Shown here: piece after piece, positions 1 to 5,317 of the stretch | Numbering within the stretch: the first letter of the stretch is position 1 | Layout: the number at the start of each line of letters is the position of its first letter | Source: Pseudomonadota bacterium | Lineage (GTDB): Bacteria > Pseudomonadota > Alphaproteobacteria > Sphingomonadales > Sphingomonadaceae | Assembly (NCBI GenBank): GCA_023427285.1 | Contig: JAEZBH010000465.1 | Span: 1 to 6,240, forward strand | DNA: 6,240 bases | Direction of reading: 5' to 3' | Translations under genes and position numbers: made by a program | Notes under the pieces: model-generated | The model's input: only the letters and a program-made list of their open reading frames with translations | Told to the model about the DNA's origin: nothing | Database searches by the model: none

Positions 1-1
1 C

Positions 2-1657
2 GGCCAGCTCTATGTCGGCGGCCCTCTGTCCGACACTCTGGCGGCAGACATCGCCCTGACCGGCTCTCATCAGGCTAACGGTTGGGGGCGCAACCTTACC
101 CGCAATACCGAAAACCAGCTCGGCTGGCATTGGGGCGCACGCTCCAAATTGGTCTGGAATTCCGCAAGCGGGGCCGCGAAAATTACTTTCGCCGGAGATT
201 ATAACAAGCTGGAGGACAATACGGCCATCGGCTGGCGGCTTGGCGATGGCATCCCCGACCTGATGGGCAACCGGCAGCCGTCGGGGCACGATACAACCGC
301 CAACGATAAATCTCAGTCCCGCATCACCAACTGGGGCATCAGCCTCACCGGCGAGTTCGATTTCGACTGGGCAACACTGACCAGCCTCAGCGCCCTTCGC
401 GATACGGAAAACAACAGCCCGTTCGATACGGATGGCGGTCCGCTGTCCCTGCTCTTTCTCGACTACACATCCGGCACCCGGTCCTATCAGCAGGAATTGC
501 GCCTGGCCTCTGCTGGTGGCGGCGCATTTTCCTGGCAGACCGGATTGTTCTTCCTGCGGACCATCAACACCATGGACATGGCGCAGCGTGGGCTTTTGTT
601 CGGCGCGGCCAACCTCGGGTCAGACATCGACGACAAGATGACCACCAACAGCTACGCCGCCTTTGCGGAGCTGAGCTATTCCCTGACCCCAACAACGCAC
701 CTGACAGGCGGCCTGCGCTACACGGAAGACCGCCGCAAGTTCGAAGCGACGGTCTCGCCGGTCGGGCTGCCCCTGCCTGTCACCACGGTCAACGACCGGC
801 TGAACTATGGCGAATTCACCTATCGCTTCTCGCTGCGGCAGGATCTGACGCAAGACATCAACATCTACGCCTCTCTCAACCGCGGCTTCAAGGCGGGCGC
901 ATGGAGCTTGCAGAACCCGACCTCGCCATCTGTGCGGCCCCAGTACATCACCGCTTATGAAGTCGGCCTGAAGTCTGAATTGTTCGACCGCCGCCTGCGC
1001 CTCAACCTTGCCGCCTATCATTACGATATCGACGACTATCAGGTCCGCTCGGCGGCGGGCAGCACCATTCCGGCAACCACGCTGCTCAATGCGGGCAAGG
1101 TCAAGGTAGATGGTCTGGATGCCGAGTTCGAAGCGGCCCCAACCGAGCGTCTGCGGCTGTACGGCGGCTTCACGCTGCTCAAGTCGAAGTACTCCGAATT
1201 CCCGTTTGCACCGTGGGTCTATCCGAACCCAGCCGTATGCAACAATCCGGGCATCGCCAATCCAGGGCACTCAACCGGCCCGGCCACCGGCGGGCTTCGC
1301 ACCTGCATCGGCGATGCCAAGGGCAACAGAACGCCGCTGGCTCCCAAGTTCAGCGCCAGCATCGGGTCGTCTTACACAGCCCCGGTCGGCCATACCGGGG
1401 AAATTCAATTCTCGGTCCTCTACAGCTACAACAGCGGCTACTCGTTCGAGCCTGACAACTTCCTGCGCCAGCCGGAATACGACCTGATAAACGCGTCCAT
1501 TGAGTATCGCCCAACCGAGAAGCTTGCGCTTGAAATCTGGGGCCGGAACCTCGGCAACACGGTTCATTATGCCCAGAAGATGTCGCAGGCCACCAGCGTC
1601 GTCGCCTCGCAGGCGGCGCCGCGCACCTATGGCGTGAACCTCAAGTTCGAATTCTGA
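2..1657 (+). CDS. TonB-dependent outer-membrane receptor, beta-barrel part (5' end outside window)
   Basis: The frame is open from base 2 to a TGA at 1655-1657, giving 551 visible residues; the true start lies upstream, so the TTG at 149 is not the start. The visible part begins with GQLYVGGPLSDTLAADIAL, which resembles the first barrel strands after the plug of sphingomonad-type TonB-dependent receptors. The TonB box and plug are therefore cut off. Alternating amphipathic strands continue throughout, including NIYASLNRGFKAGAWS, AYEVGLKSELFDRRLRLNLAAYHY and VDGLDAEFEAAPTERLRLYGG (split over neighbouring strands). The C-terminal portion has the family's GRNLGN and PRTYGVNLKFEF motifs and ends in Phe, as is usual for BAM-assembled barrels. 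Family knowledge: such receptors import siderophores, vitamins, glycans or hydrophobic carbon sources using TonB/ExbBD energy. Two cysteines (visible residues 413 and 435) lie in one predicted surface loop. Next to catabolic genes, uptake of the pathway substrate is likely, but ligand identity is unknown. Confidence 0.93.
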   Translation, partial: GQLYVGGPLSDTLAADIALTGSHQANGWGRNLTRNTENQLGWHWGARSKLVWNSASGAAKITFAGDYNKLEDNTAIGWRLGDGIPDLMGNRQPSGHDTTANDKSQSRITNWGISLTGEFDFDWATLTSLSALRDTENNSPFDTDGGPLSLLFLDYTSGTRSYQQELRLASAGGGAFSWQTGLFFLRTINTMDMAQRGLLFGAANLGSDIDDKMTTNSYAAFAELSYSLTPTTHLTGGLRYTEDRRKFEATVSPVGLPLPVTTVNDRLNYGEFTYRFSLRQDLTQDINIYASLNRGFKAGAWSLQNPTSPSVRPQYITAYEVGLKSELFDRRLRLNLAAYHYDIDDYQVRSAAGSTIPATTLLNAGKVKVDGLDAEFEAAPTERLRLYGGFTLLKSKYSEFPFAPWVYPNPAVCNNPGIANPGHSTGPATGGLRTCIGDAKGNRTPLAPKFSASIGSSYTAPVGHTGEIQFSVLYSYNSGYSFEPDNFLRQPEYDLINASIEYRPTEKLALEIWGRNLGNTVHYAQKMSQATSVVASQAAPRTYGVNLKFEF

Positions 1658-1667
1658 TGAAAGTGGT

Positions 1668-1740
1668 CTGTCCAGAGGGAGTCACGTCGTTCATCGTCAG
1701 GGCGCTATTGCCCGCCAATGGCGTACTCCCTCTTGGACAG
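1668..1740. repeat. Nested inverted repeat in the receptor-CMD intergenic region (terminator or RNA-structure candidate)
   Basis: CTGTCCAGAGGGAGT at 1668-1682 pairs with ACTCCCTCTTGGACAG at 1725-1740: 15 base pairs with one unpaired T (1733). Between the arms a second hairpin forms, CGCTATTG (1703-1710) with CAATGGCG (1716-1723), eight pairs including one G.U, loop CCCGC. The inner hairpin abuts the outer 3' arm, so the two could stack. It begins 10 bases after the receptor stop. A pyrimidine-rich stretch follows but no real T-run, so a classical intrinsic terminator is uncertain. It could be a processing or stabilising 3' structure, a leader of the next operon, or a small repeat-family element; no target duplication is visible at its ends. 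Confidence 0.6.
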
Positions 1741-1760
1741 GCTCCCTTCTCCTTCATAAC
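1733..1760 (+). promoter_or_regulatory. Weak sigma70-like promoter candidate for the CMD-dioxygenase unit
   Basis: TTGGAC (1733-1738) and CATAAC (1755-1760) are separated by 16 bases and match the -35 and -10 consensus at three and four positions respectively. A start near 1767 would leave a leader of about 45 bases before the ATG at 1812. The -35 lies inside the 3' arm of the inverted repeat at 1668-1740. Such matches arise easily by chance, and read-through from the receptor gene is an alternative. Confidence 0.25.
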
Positions 1761-1799
1761 CTGTTGTCAAAGCCTGCCGCGCAAGCGGTTCGGCAAACC

Positions 1800-1805
1800 G
1801 GAGAG
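1800..1805 (+). promoter_or_regulatory. Ribosome binding site that decides the CMD-like start
   Basis: GGAGAG sits just upstream of the ATG at 1812; its GGAG core (1800-1803) is 8 bases from the start codon. This favours the ATG at 1812 over the in-frame TTG at 1764, which would add 16 residues unlike the family's usual N-terminus. Confidence 0.7.
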
Positions 1806-1811
1806 ATATTC

Positions 1812-2360
1812 ATGAGCCAGCTGCCGCCGCGCATGCCGCCGCTTCCGGCCGACCAATGGACGGACGAGGTTCACGACTTTTTCGCACTGCTTGACCCGGC
1901 CGCCACGCGCGATGCCGGCACGCGCTGGACCTCGCTTCAGATCATGGCCAATCACCCCAAACTATCCCTGGCGTGGGGGGGCTATAACAAATTCATCATG
2001 CAGGATTTGGAACTCGACCCGAAACTGCGGGAGATCGCAATCCTGCGGGTCGGCCACCGCTATAACAGCACATACGAATGGTTCCATCATTGCAACATCG
2101 GGCGCAGCGTCGGCCTGACCGATGCGCAGATCGAGGCGGTGAAGGTCGGCCCCGCCGATCCGGTCTGGTCACCGCTGGAGGCGCATGTCCTGCAAGCCGT
2201 CGATGACATCATCGACCGGGCGGAGACCAGCGACGCGACTTGGGCCGAGCTGATTGGGGAACTCGGCCCCAAGCAATTGATGGAACTTCTCTACACCATT
2301 GGAACCTATGGCGTTGTCGCCTGGGTATTCAACTCGATGCGGGTGCCGTTGGAAGAATAG
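1812..2360 (+). CDS. Carboxymuconolactone decarboxylase (CMD)-like family protein
   Basis: A 182-residue, all-helical-looking protein of the CMD/AhpD-like fold. After a proline-rich N-terminus (residues 1-12), the core shows LREIAILRVGHRYNSTYEWFHH at about residues 72-93 (here described as LREIAILRV plus YEWFHH), then NIGRSVGLTDAQIEAV. Glu74, Arg79, Glu89, His92 and His93 fall where this family keeps conserved polar residues. The only cysteine is Cys94, so the CxxC redox pair of AhpD peroxidases is absent and a peroxidase role is unlikely. True 4-carboxymuconolactone decarboxylase (PcaC) is shorter and sits with protocatechuate genes, which are not seen here; the exact reaction is unknown. 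Members of this subgroup often accompany aromatic or steroid catabolism genes. It is followed 15 bases later by the dioxygenase gene, so the two are probably co-transcribed. Confidence 0.85.
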   Translation: MSQLPPRMPPLPADQWTDEVHDFFALLDPAATRDAGTRWTSLQIMANHPKLSLAWGGYNKFIMQDLELDPKLREIAILRVGHRYNSTYEWFHHCNIGRSVGLTDAQIEAVKVGPADPVWSPLEAHVLQAVDDIIDRAETSDATWAELIGELGPKQLMELLYTIGTYGVVAWVFNSMRVPLEE

Positions 2361-2375
2361 GAGCAGAAGAAAATC

Positions 2376-3191
2376 ATGACTTTTGAAACCAATGACCTGA
2401 AGCCTCGGATCGGTACCGAGATCAGGTCCGACAAGGCGACGCTGCTGAGCGGAAAGTATGCCGGTGAGATCCGCCGGCTTCTTGAAGCACGGGGCGTTCT
2501 GGTGTTTCCGCAAATCGGCTTCACCGACGATGAGCAGGTTCTCTTCACCGAGACCCTGGGCAACTTTGCGCCCGAGATGCGGGGCGAGAAGGTGTACAAG
2601 GTCACGCTCGACACCAAAGAGAATGCAACCGCCGACTACCTCAAAGGGTCGCTCTACTGGCATATTGACGGCACCATGAACGAAGTGCCGATCCTTGCCT
2701 CGCTGCTTTCGGCCAAGGTTTTGGCACCCGAAGGCGGCGACACCGAATTTTGCAACACCTATGCAGCCTACGATGACCTCTCTGAAGAAGAGAAGGAGGA
2801 ATACAGCAAGCTGCGCGTGATGCATTCGGCATGGAACTCGCTGTTCTATTACGATCCGGAGCCAAGCCTCAGAACCCTTCAGGGCATGATGGCCATTGGC
2901 GACAACGAACTGCCGCTTGTGTGGAACCATCGCTCTGGCCGCAAATCGCTCGTGCTCGGCTGCACCGCACGCCATGTGGTTGGCATGGACTACAAGAAGA
3001 GCGCCGAGCTTCTGGTGCGCCTGCGCGAATGGGCCACCCAGCCGGAGTTCTGCTATCGCCACAAGTGGACGGTGGGCGATCTGGTGATCTGGGACAACAC
3101 CGGCACCATGCACCGCGCAACGCCGTATGATCCGAATGCGGGCCGCATGCTGCACCGCACCAAGCTGGAAGGCGAAGAGGCGTTCGCATAA
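2376..3191 (+). CDS. TauD/TfdA-family Fe(II)/2-oxoglutarate-dependent dioxygenase
   Basis: A 271-residue enzyme, close to the usual length of TfdA (about 287). The iron-binding motif is complete: His96 and Asp98 in YWHIDGT, and His246 in the segment GTMHRATPYD. Arg257, eleven residues after His246, is in the position that binds 2-oxoglutarate in TfdA/TauD, and Arg261 also fits. The segments GGDTEFCNTYAAYDDL and YRHKWTVGDLVIWDN closely resemble TfdA, the 2,4-D dioxygenase, more than taurine dioxygenase. The expected chemistry is hydroxylation next to an ether, sulfonate or similar group with decarboxylation of 2-oxoglutarate to succinate, often leading to C-O or C-S cleavage. The substrate cannot be assigned, so tfdA is not given as a name. 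The start is the only good ATG; the ribosome site is weak (GGAG at 2360-2363 or AGAAG just upstream). It follows the CMD-like gene by 15 bases, suggesting one transcript. Confidence 0.93.
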   Translation: MTFETNDLKPRIGTEIRSDKATLLSGKYAGEIRRLLEARGVLVFPQIGFTDDEQVLFTETLGNFAPEMRGEKVYKVTLDTKENATADYLKGSLYWHIDGTMNEVPILASLLSAKVLAPEGGDTEFCNTYAAYDDLSEEEKEEYSKLRVMHSAWNSLFYYDPEPSLRTLQGMMAIGDNELPLVWNHRSGRKSLVLGCTARHVVGMDYKKSAELLVRLREWATQPEFCYRHKWTVGDLVIWDNTGTMHRATPYDPNAGRMLHRTKLEGEEAFA

Positions 3192-3196
3192 AGCAA

Positions 3197-3232
3197 TTCG
3201 AGGGGGCATGGCCACCGCCGCGCCCCCTCGAA
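3197..3232. terminator. Strong GC-rich stem between convergent operons, probable terminator
   Basis: TTCGAGGGGGC (3197-3207) and GCCCCCTCGAA (3222-3232) form a perfect 11-bp stem with a 14-base loop, starting 5 bases after the dioxygenase stop. On the + strand the stem is followed by AT-rich sequence (AAATATAA) rather than a T-run. A second AT-only inverted repeat, ATATAA (3233-3238) with TTATAT (3247-3252), follows directly. Placement between two converging genes supports a terminator that may serve both directions. Confidence 0.65.
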
Positions 3233-3259
3233 ATATAACCGGCAATTTATATCTGCCTC

Positions 3260-3278
3260 GCTCGATTAGCTATCGAGC
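3260..3278. terminator. Second hairpin in the convergent region, possible terminator for the leftward operon
   Basis: GCTCGAT (3260-3266) and ATCGAGC (3272-3278) are perfect 7-bp arms around the loop TAGCT. It lies 23 bases past the stop of the leftward zinc dehydrogenase gene. No T-run follows on either strand, so intrinsic termination is uncertain and it may simply protect the 3' end or act with the stem at 3197-3232. Confidence 0.4.
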
Positions 3279-3301
3279 AAGCGAATGCAGGCGCTGCCCG
3301 T

Positions 3302-4318
3302 TCACTCCGAATTTTCTGAAAACTCGATCATGACCTTGGCGGATTGCGGAGACGCGGCGATCTCCAGGCCTTGCACGACCTGCTCAAACGGCAGCCGGTG
3401 GCTGATGAGCGAGGCGATCCGCTCTTTCAGGCGCGGCATTGCCGCCACCACCTCAGGCATTTCCGTTGGATAGCCCACCGCCGTGGTGATGGTCATCTCG
3501 CTGGTCAGCATTAAGCCTGCGGGCAATTCGATCGGCTTCATATAGGCCGCCGTAATCACATGCCGCGCATGACGCTTCGCCAATGCCACCACATCGGCAA
3601 GAATGGACGGCGCACCAGCGGCATCGATATATGCATCGGTGCCCGCTTTCTCTCGCCCGAAAACGGTCTCAACGCCGTGTATTTCCTTGATCCGGGCCGC
3701 TGTATCCTCCCGCGCCGGGTTGATGACATGCGCTCCCAGCGCCTTGGCGCGCTCCAGCCGCTCGTCTGCCAGATCAAGCGCAATCACATCCCGGCACCCG
3801 CGATCAATCGCCCACAACACCATGCCAAGGCCTATCGGGCCGCAGCCGAAAATAACCACCCTGTCGCCCGCCTTCGCCTCGGCGCGATTGAGGCCGTGGA
3901 GCGCCACCGCCAAGGGCTCGCACATGGCGGCCACGTCGTAAGGAACACCCTCCGGCACCGGCAGCAGATTGTCATGCAGCCGGGCCTCGCGCACCAGCAA
4001 CTCTTCGGTGAACGCACCCTCCGGCCCGCCGCTGCCGATATAACTGGGCGTATTCATCGGGTTGACAATGACCGGCTGGCCAACCTGCACGCCCTCAACG
4101 TCTTGGCCCACGGCCAGAACCTCGCCCGCACCCTCGTGACCGAGCGCCGTAACGCCCTCCGGCTTGCGGTTGATCCCGCCCGCCTTGATGTAGGTGAGAT
4201 CACTGCCGCAGATGCCGCAGGCTTTCATCTTGATAACGACATCTCTCGGGCCGGGCGCAGGGCGCTCGTATGGGTCAAGCCGAACATCGCCGACACCGTG
4301 AATATTGAGCACCCGCAT
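3302..4318 (-). CDS. Zinc-dependent medium-chain alcohol/polyol dehydrogenase
   Basis: A 338-residue medium-chain dehydrogenase/reductase. The N-terminal catalytic domain has CGICGSD (Cys37), the GHE motif (His61, Glu62) and CEPLAVA with Glu134, the catalytic-zinc ligand pattern of the sorbitol/threonine dehydrogenase branch. The Rossmann domain carries GCGPIGLG (158-165), and the second strand ends in Asp182 (VIALDLAD), which favours NAD+ over NADP+. The loop that normally holds four structural-zinc cysteines is replaced by about 15 residues without any cysteine (86-115), so this zinc site is absent. Expected role: NAD-linked oxidation of a secondary alcohol or diol in the cytoplasm. The ATG at 4318 is chosen because a GGAGG precedes it at good spacing; a longer reading to 4402 would overlap the SDR gene. 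It is 16 bases downstream of the SDR stop, so it is the second gene of that operon. Substrate unknown. Confidence 0.92.
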   Translation of the reverse strand: MRVLNIHGVGDVRLDPYERPAPGPRDVVIKMKACGICGSDLTYIKAGGINRKPEGVTALGHEGAGEVLAVGQDVEGVQVGQPVIVNPMNTPSYIGSGGPEGAFTEELLVREARLHDNLLPVPEGVPYDVAAMCEPLAVALHGLNRAEAKAGDRVVIFGCGPIGLGMVLWAIDRGCRDVIALDLADERLERAKALGAHVINPAREDTAARIKEIHGVETVFGREKAGTDAYIDAAGAPSILADVVALAKRHARHVITAAYMKPIELPAGLMLTSEMTITTAVGYPTEMPEVVAAMPRLKERIASLISHRLPFEQVVQGLEIAASPQSAKVMIEFSENSE

Positions 4319-4327
4319 GACCCGGCC

Positions 4328-4332
4328 CCTCC
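4328..4332 (-). promoter_or_regulatory. Ribosome binding site of the zinc dehydrogenase
   Basis: GGAGG on the minus strand lies 9 bases before the ATG at 4318 and within the 16-base gap after the SDR stop codon. It fixes the start at 4318 rather than at the in-frame ATG at 4402 inside the SDR gene. Confidence 0.75.
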
Positions 4333-4334
4333 GC

Positions 4335-5120
4335 TTACATCGGTCGAATAAGATATGCGCCGTCAATGACGAGGGTATCGCCGCTGTGGAACGAGGAGGC
4401 ATCGCTCGCCAGATACGCGCCGATTCCCTCGAAATCCTCCGGCGTGCCGCCGCGCGGAATTGGGGTTCTCTGGGCGAACATATCGATAATCGGCTGAGCC
4501 TCAGGCCCCATCATCGGCGTCACGATAAATCCGGGCGCAATTGCATTAGCGCGGATGCGATATTTCCCGAATTCCGCCGCCATGCCGCGTACAATCGCGC
4601 CGAGCGCGCCCTTGGACGCCGCATAATTCTGTTTGCCCGGCAGGCCCATGTACATGGAAAGGCTGCCGCAAGCCACCAGAGAGCCGCCCGGATCGCCAGC
4701 CTCGGCGCGCTTCACCATGGCCCGCGCACCTTCGCGCAGGGTGAAGAAAGCCCCGTTCAGGTTGACGTTCAGCAGGTCCTGCCATTCGCTTGTCGGCATA
4801 TCCAGCATTGAGCGGGAGGCAGACGGACGGCCCGAATTGGCGAACACGCAGTCCACGCGGCCAAGGTCTGCAAGCAGGCGCTCATAACCGGCCACCACTT
4901 GCGTCTCATCAGTCACATCAACCTGATAAGTAATCACTTTTCCCGCGCCTGCGGCTTCCAGCTCGGCTTTGGCCGCCGCGTTCTTCTCGGCATTGCGCGC
5001 CCAGATTGCAATGTCGCCGCCCATCTTGGCCACGCCACGCGCAAAGCCAAGGCCAATGCCGCCATTACCGCCCGTCACCAGCGTCACCTTGCCGGTACAA
5101 TCGAAAAGCCCTTTGGCCAT
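4335..5120 (-). CDS. Short-chain dehydrogenase/reductase (SDR), classical type
   Basis: A 261-residue protein, the typical length of classical SDRs, probably a cytoplasmic tetramer. The cofactor motif TGGNGGIG is at residues 16-23, DVT follows at 68-70, and the usual NNAG is ANSG here (94-97). The catalytic tetrad is complete: Asn120 in NVNLNG, Ser153, Tyr166 and Lys170 in YAASK. The region IRANAIAPGFIVTPM and the C-terminal SGDTLVIDGAY are also family hallmarks. Arg42 after the second strand (IWARN) leaves the choice between NAD(H) and NADP(H) open, with a lean to NADP(H). The expected reaction is reversible alcohol-ketone conversion of a pathway intermediate; substrate unknown. The ATG at 5120 has a near-perfect Shine-Dalgarno. 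It is the first gene of the leftward unit, with the zinc dehydrogenase 16 bases downstream, and is divergent from the AraC regulator, which may control it. Confidence 0.94.
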   Translation of the reverse strand: MAKGLFDCTGKVTLVTGGNGGIGLGFARGVAKMGGDIAIWARNAEKNAAAKAELEAAGAGKVITYQVDVTDETQVVAGYERLLADLGRVDCVFANSGRPSASRSMLDMPTSEWQDLLNVNLNGAFFTLREGARAMVKRAEAGDPGGSLVACGSLSMYMGLPGKQNYAASKGALGAIVRGMAAEFGKYRIRANAIAPGFIVTPMMGPEAQPIIDMFAQRTPIPRGGTPEDFEGIGAYLASDASSFHSGDTLVIDGAYLIRPM

Positions 5121-5124
5121 TCAG

Positions 5125-5132
5125 TCCTCCTT
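5125..5132 (-). promoter_or_regulatory. Strong Shine-Dalgarno of the SDR gene
   Basis: AAGGAGGA on the minus strand lies 4 bases before the ATG at 5120. It is the best ribosome site in the window and suggests efficient translation of the first gene of the leftward operon. Confidence 0.8.
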
Positions 5133-5145
5133 CATGCGTGCCTGA

Positions 5146-5174
5146 ATGATCGCGCGAGGCTGAAAAGCCCTCAA
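5146..5174 (-). promoter_or_regulatory. Candidate sigma70 promoter of the SDR-dehydrogenase operon
   Basis: On the minus strand TTGAGG (5169-5174) and GATCAT (5146-5151) are separated by exactly 17 bases, each matching four of six consensus positions. A start near 5139 would give a leader of roughly 20 bases including the strong ribosome site. The imperfect elements would fit an activator-dependent promoter, with the inverted repeat at 5182-5196 just upstream of the -35. This is a pattern match only. Confidence 0.4.
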
Positions 5175-5181
5175 CCGCTTG

Positions 5182-5196
5182 CAGTGTCGAGCACTG
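5182..5196. promoter_or_regulatory. Small inverted repeat in the divergent control region, operator candidate
   Basis: CAGTG (5182-5186) and CACTG (5192-5196) flank TCGAG as a 15-bp interrupted palindrome. It is centred about 17 bases upstream of the -35 proposed for the SDR operon and between the two divergent genes. AraC-family proteins usually bind direct repeats, so this may belong to another regulator or be chance. Confidence 0.3.
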
Positions 5197-5239
5197 GCCA
5201 CAATGACGGCGGCGGGCCGCAATGCCCGAGCCAGGCGAT

Positions 5240-5269
5240 TTGCGGAATTTCTCCGGCCTCTGTTATGCT
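5240..5269 (+). promoter_or_regulatory. Candidate sigma70 promoter of the AraC-type regulator
   Basis: TTGCGG (5240-5245) is followed after 18 bases by TATGCT (5264-5269), which is preceded by TG to make an extended -10 (TGTTATGCT). Transcription would start near 5276, leaving a leader of about 42 bases before the ATG at 5318. This placement argues against the upstream in-frame ATG at 5222, which would lie before the promoter. Confidence 0.45.
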
Positions 5270-5302
5270 GGCGAAAACAATAGAACGACGACAGCACGCA
5301 AT

Positions 5303-5308
5303 GGGGAG
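5303..5308 (+). promoter_or_regulatory. Ribosome binding site that decides the AraC regulator start
   Basis: GGGGAG lies 9 bases before the ATG at 5318. No comparable site precedes the in-frame ATG at 5222, 5342 or 5372, so 5318 is preferred. Confidence 0.65.
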
Positions 5309-5317
5309 AACAGCGGC

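Noticed and set aside
620..1270. A 216-codon minus-strand frame inside the receptor gene
   Set aside because: Arg/Gln-rich shadow product with no recognisable domain; the receptor frame explains the region.
1668..1740. Interpretation of the inverted repeat as a MITE or insertion-sequence remnant
   Set aside because: No direct target duplication flanks it and no transposase fragment is present; kept only as a structural repeat.
1812..2360. Calling the CMD-like gene pcaC or ahpD
   Set aside because: No protocatechuate genes nearby, the length differs from PcaC, and the CxxC of AhpD is absent.
2376..3191. Calling the dioxygenase tfdA or tauD
   Set aside because: Similarity to TfdA is recalled, not measured, and substrate specificity in this family cannot be read from the catalytic residues.
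2169..3245. A 358-codon open frame on the minus strand opposite the CMD and dioxygenase genes
   Set aside because: It is fully antisense to two well-supported enzymes, its product shows no family motif, and long antisense frames are expected in GC-rich coding DNA.
3560..4351. A 263-codon plus-strand frame over the zinc dehydrogenase
   Set aside because: Antisense shadow of a dehydrogenase with complete motifs; the product is His/Arg-rich without a domain.
4319..4402. N-terminal extension of the zinc dehydrogenase by 28 residues
   Set aside because: It would overlap the SDR coding end and bypass the GGAGG at 4328-4332; the added residues do not resemble the family's N-terminus.
4305..4811. 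A 168-codon plus-strand frame over the SDR 3' half
   Set aside because: Shadow of the SDR; no ribosome site or family motif.
5222..5317. N-terminal extension of the AraC regulator from the ATG at 5222
   Set aside because: No ribosome site, and the likely promoter (5240-5269) lies inside this extension.
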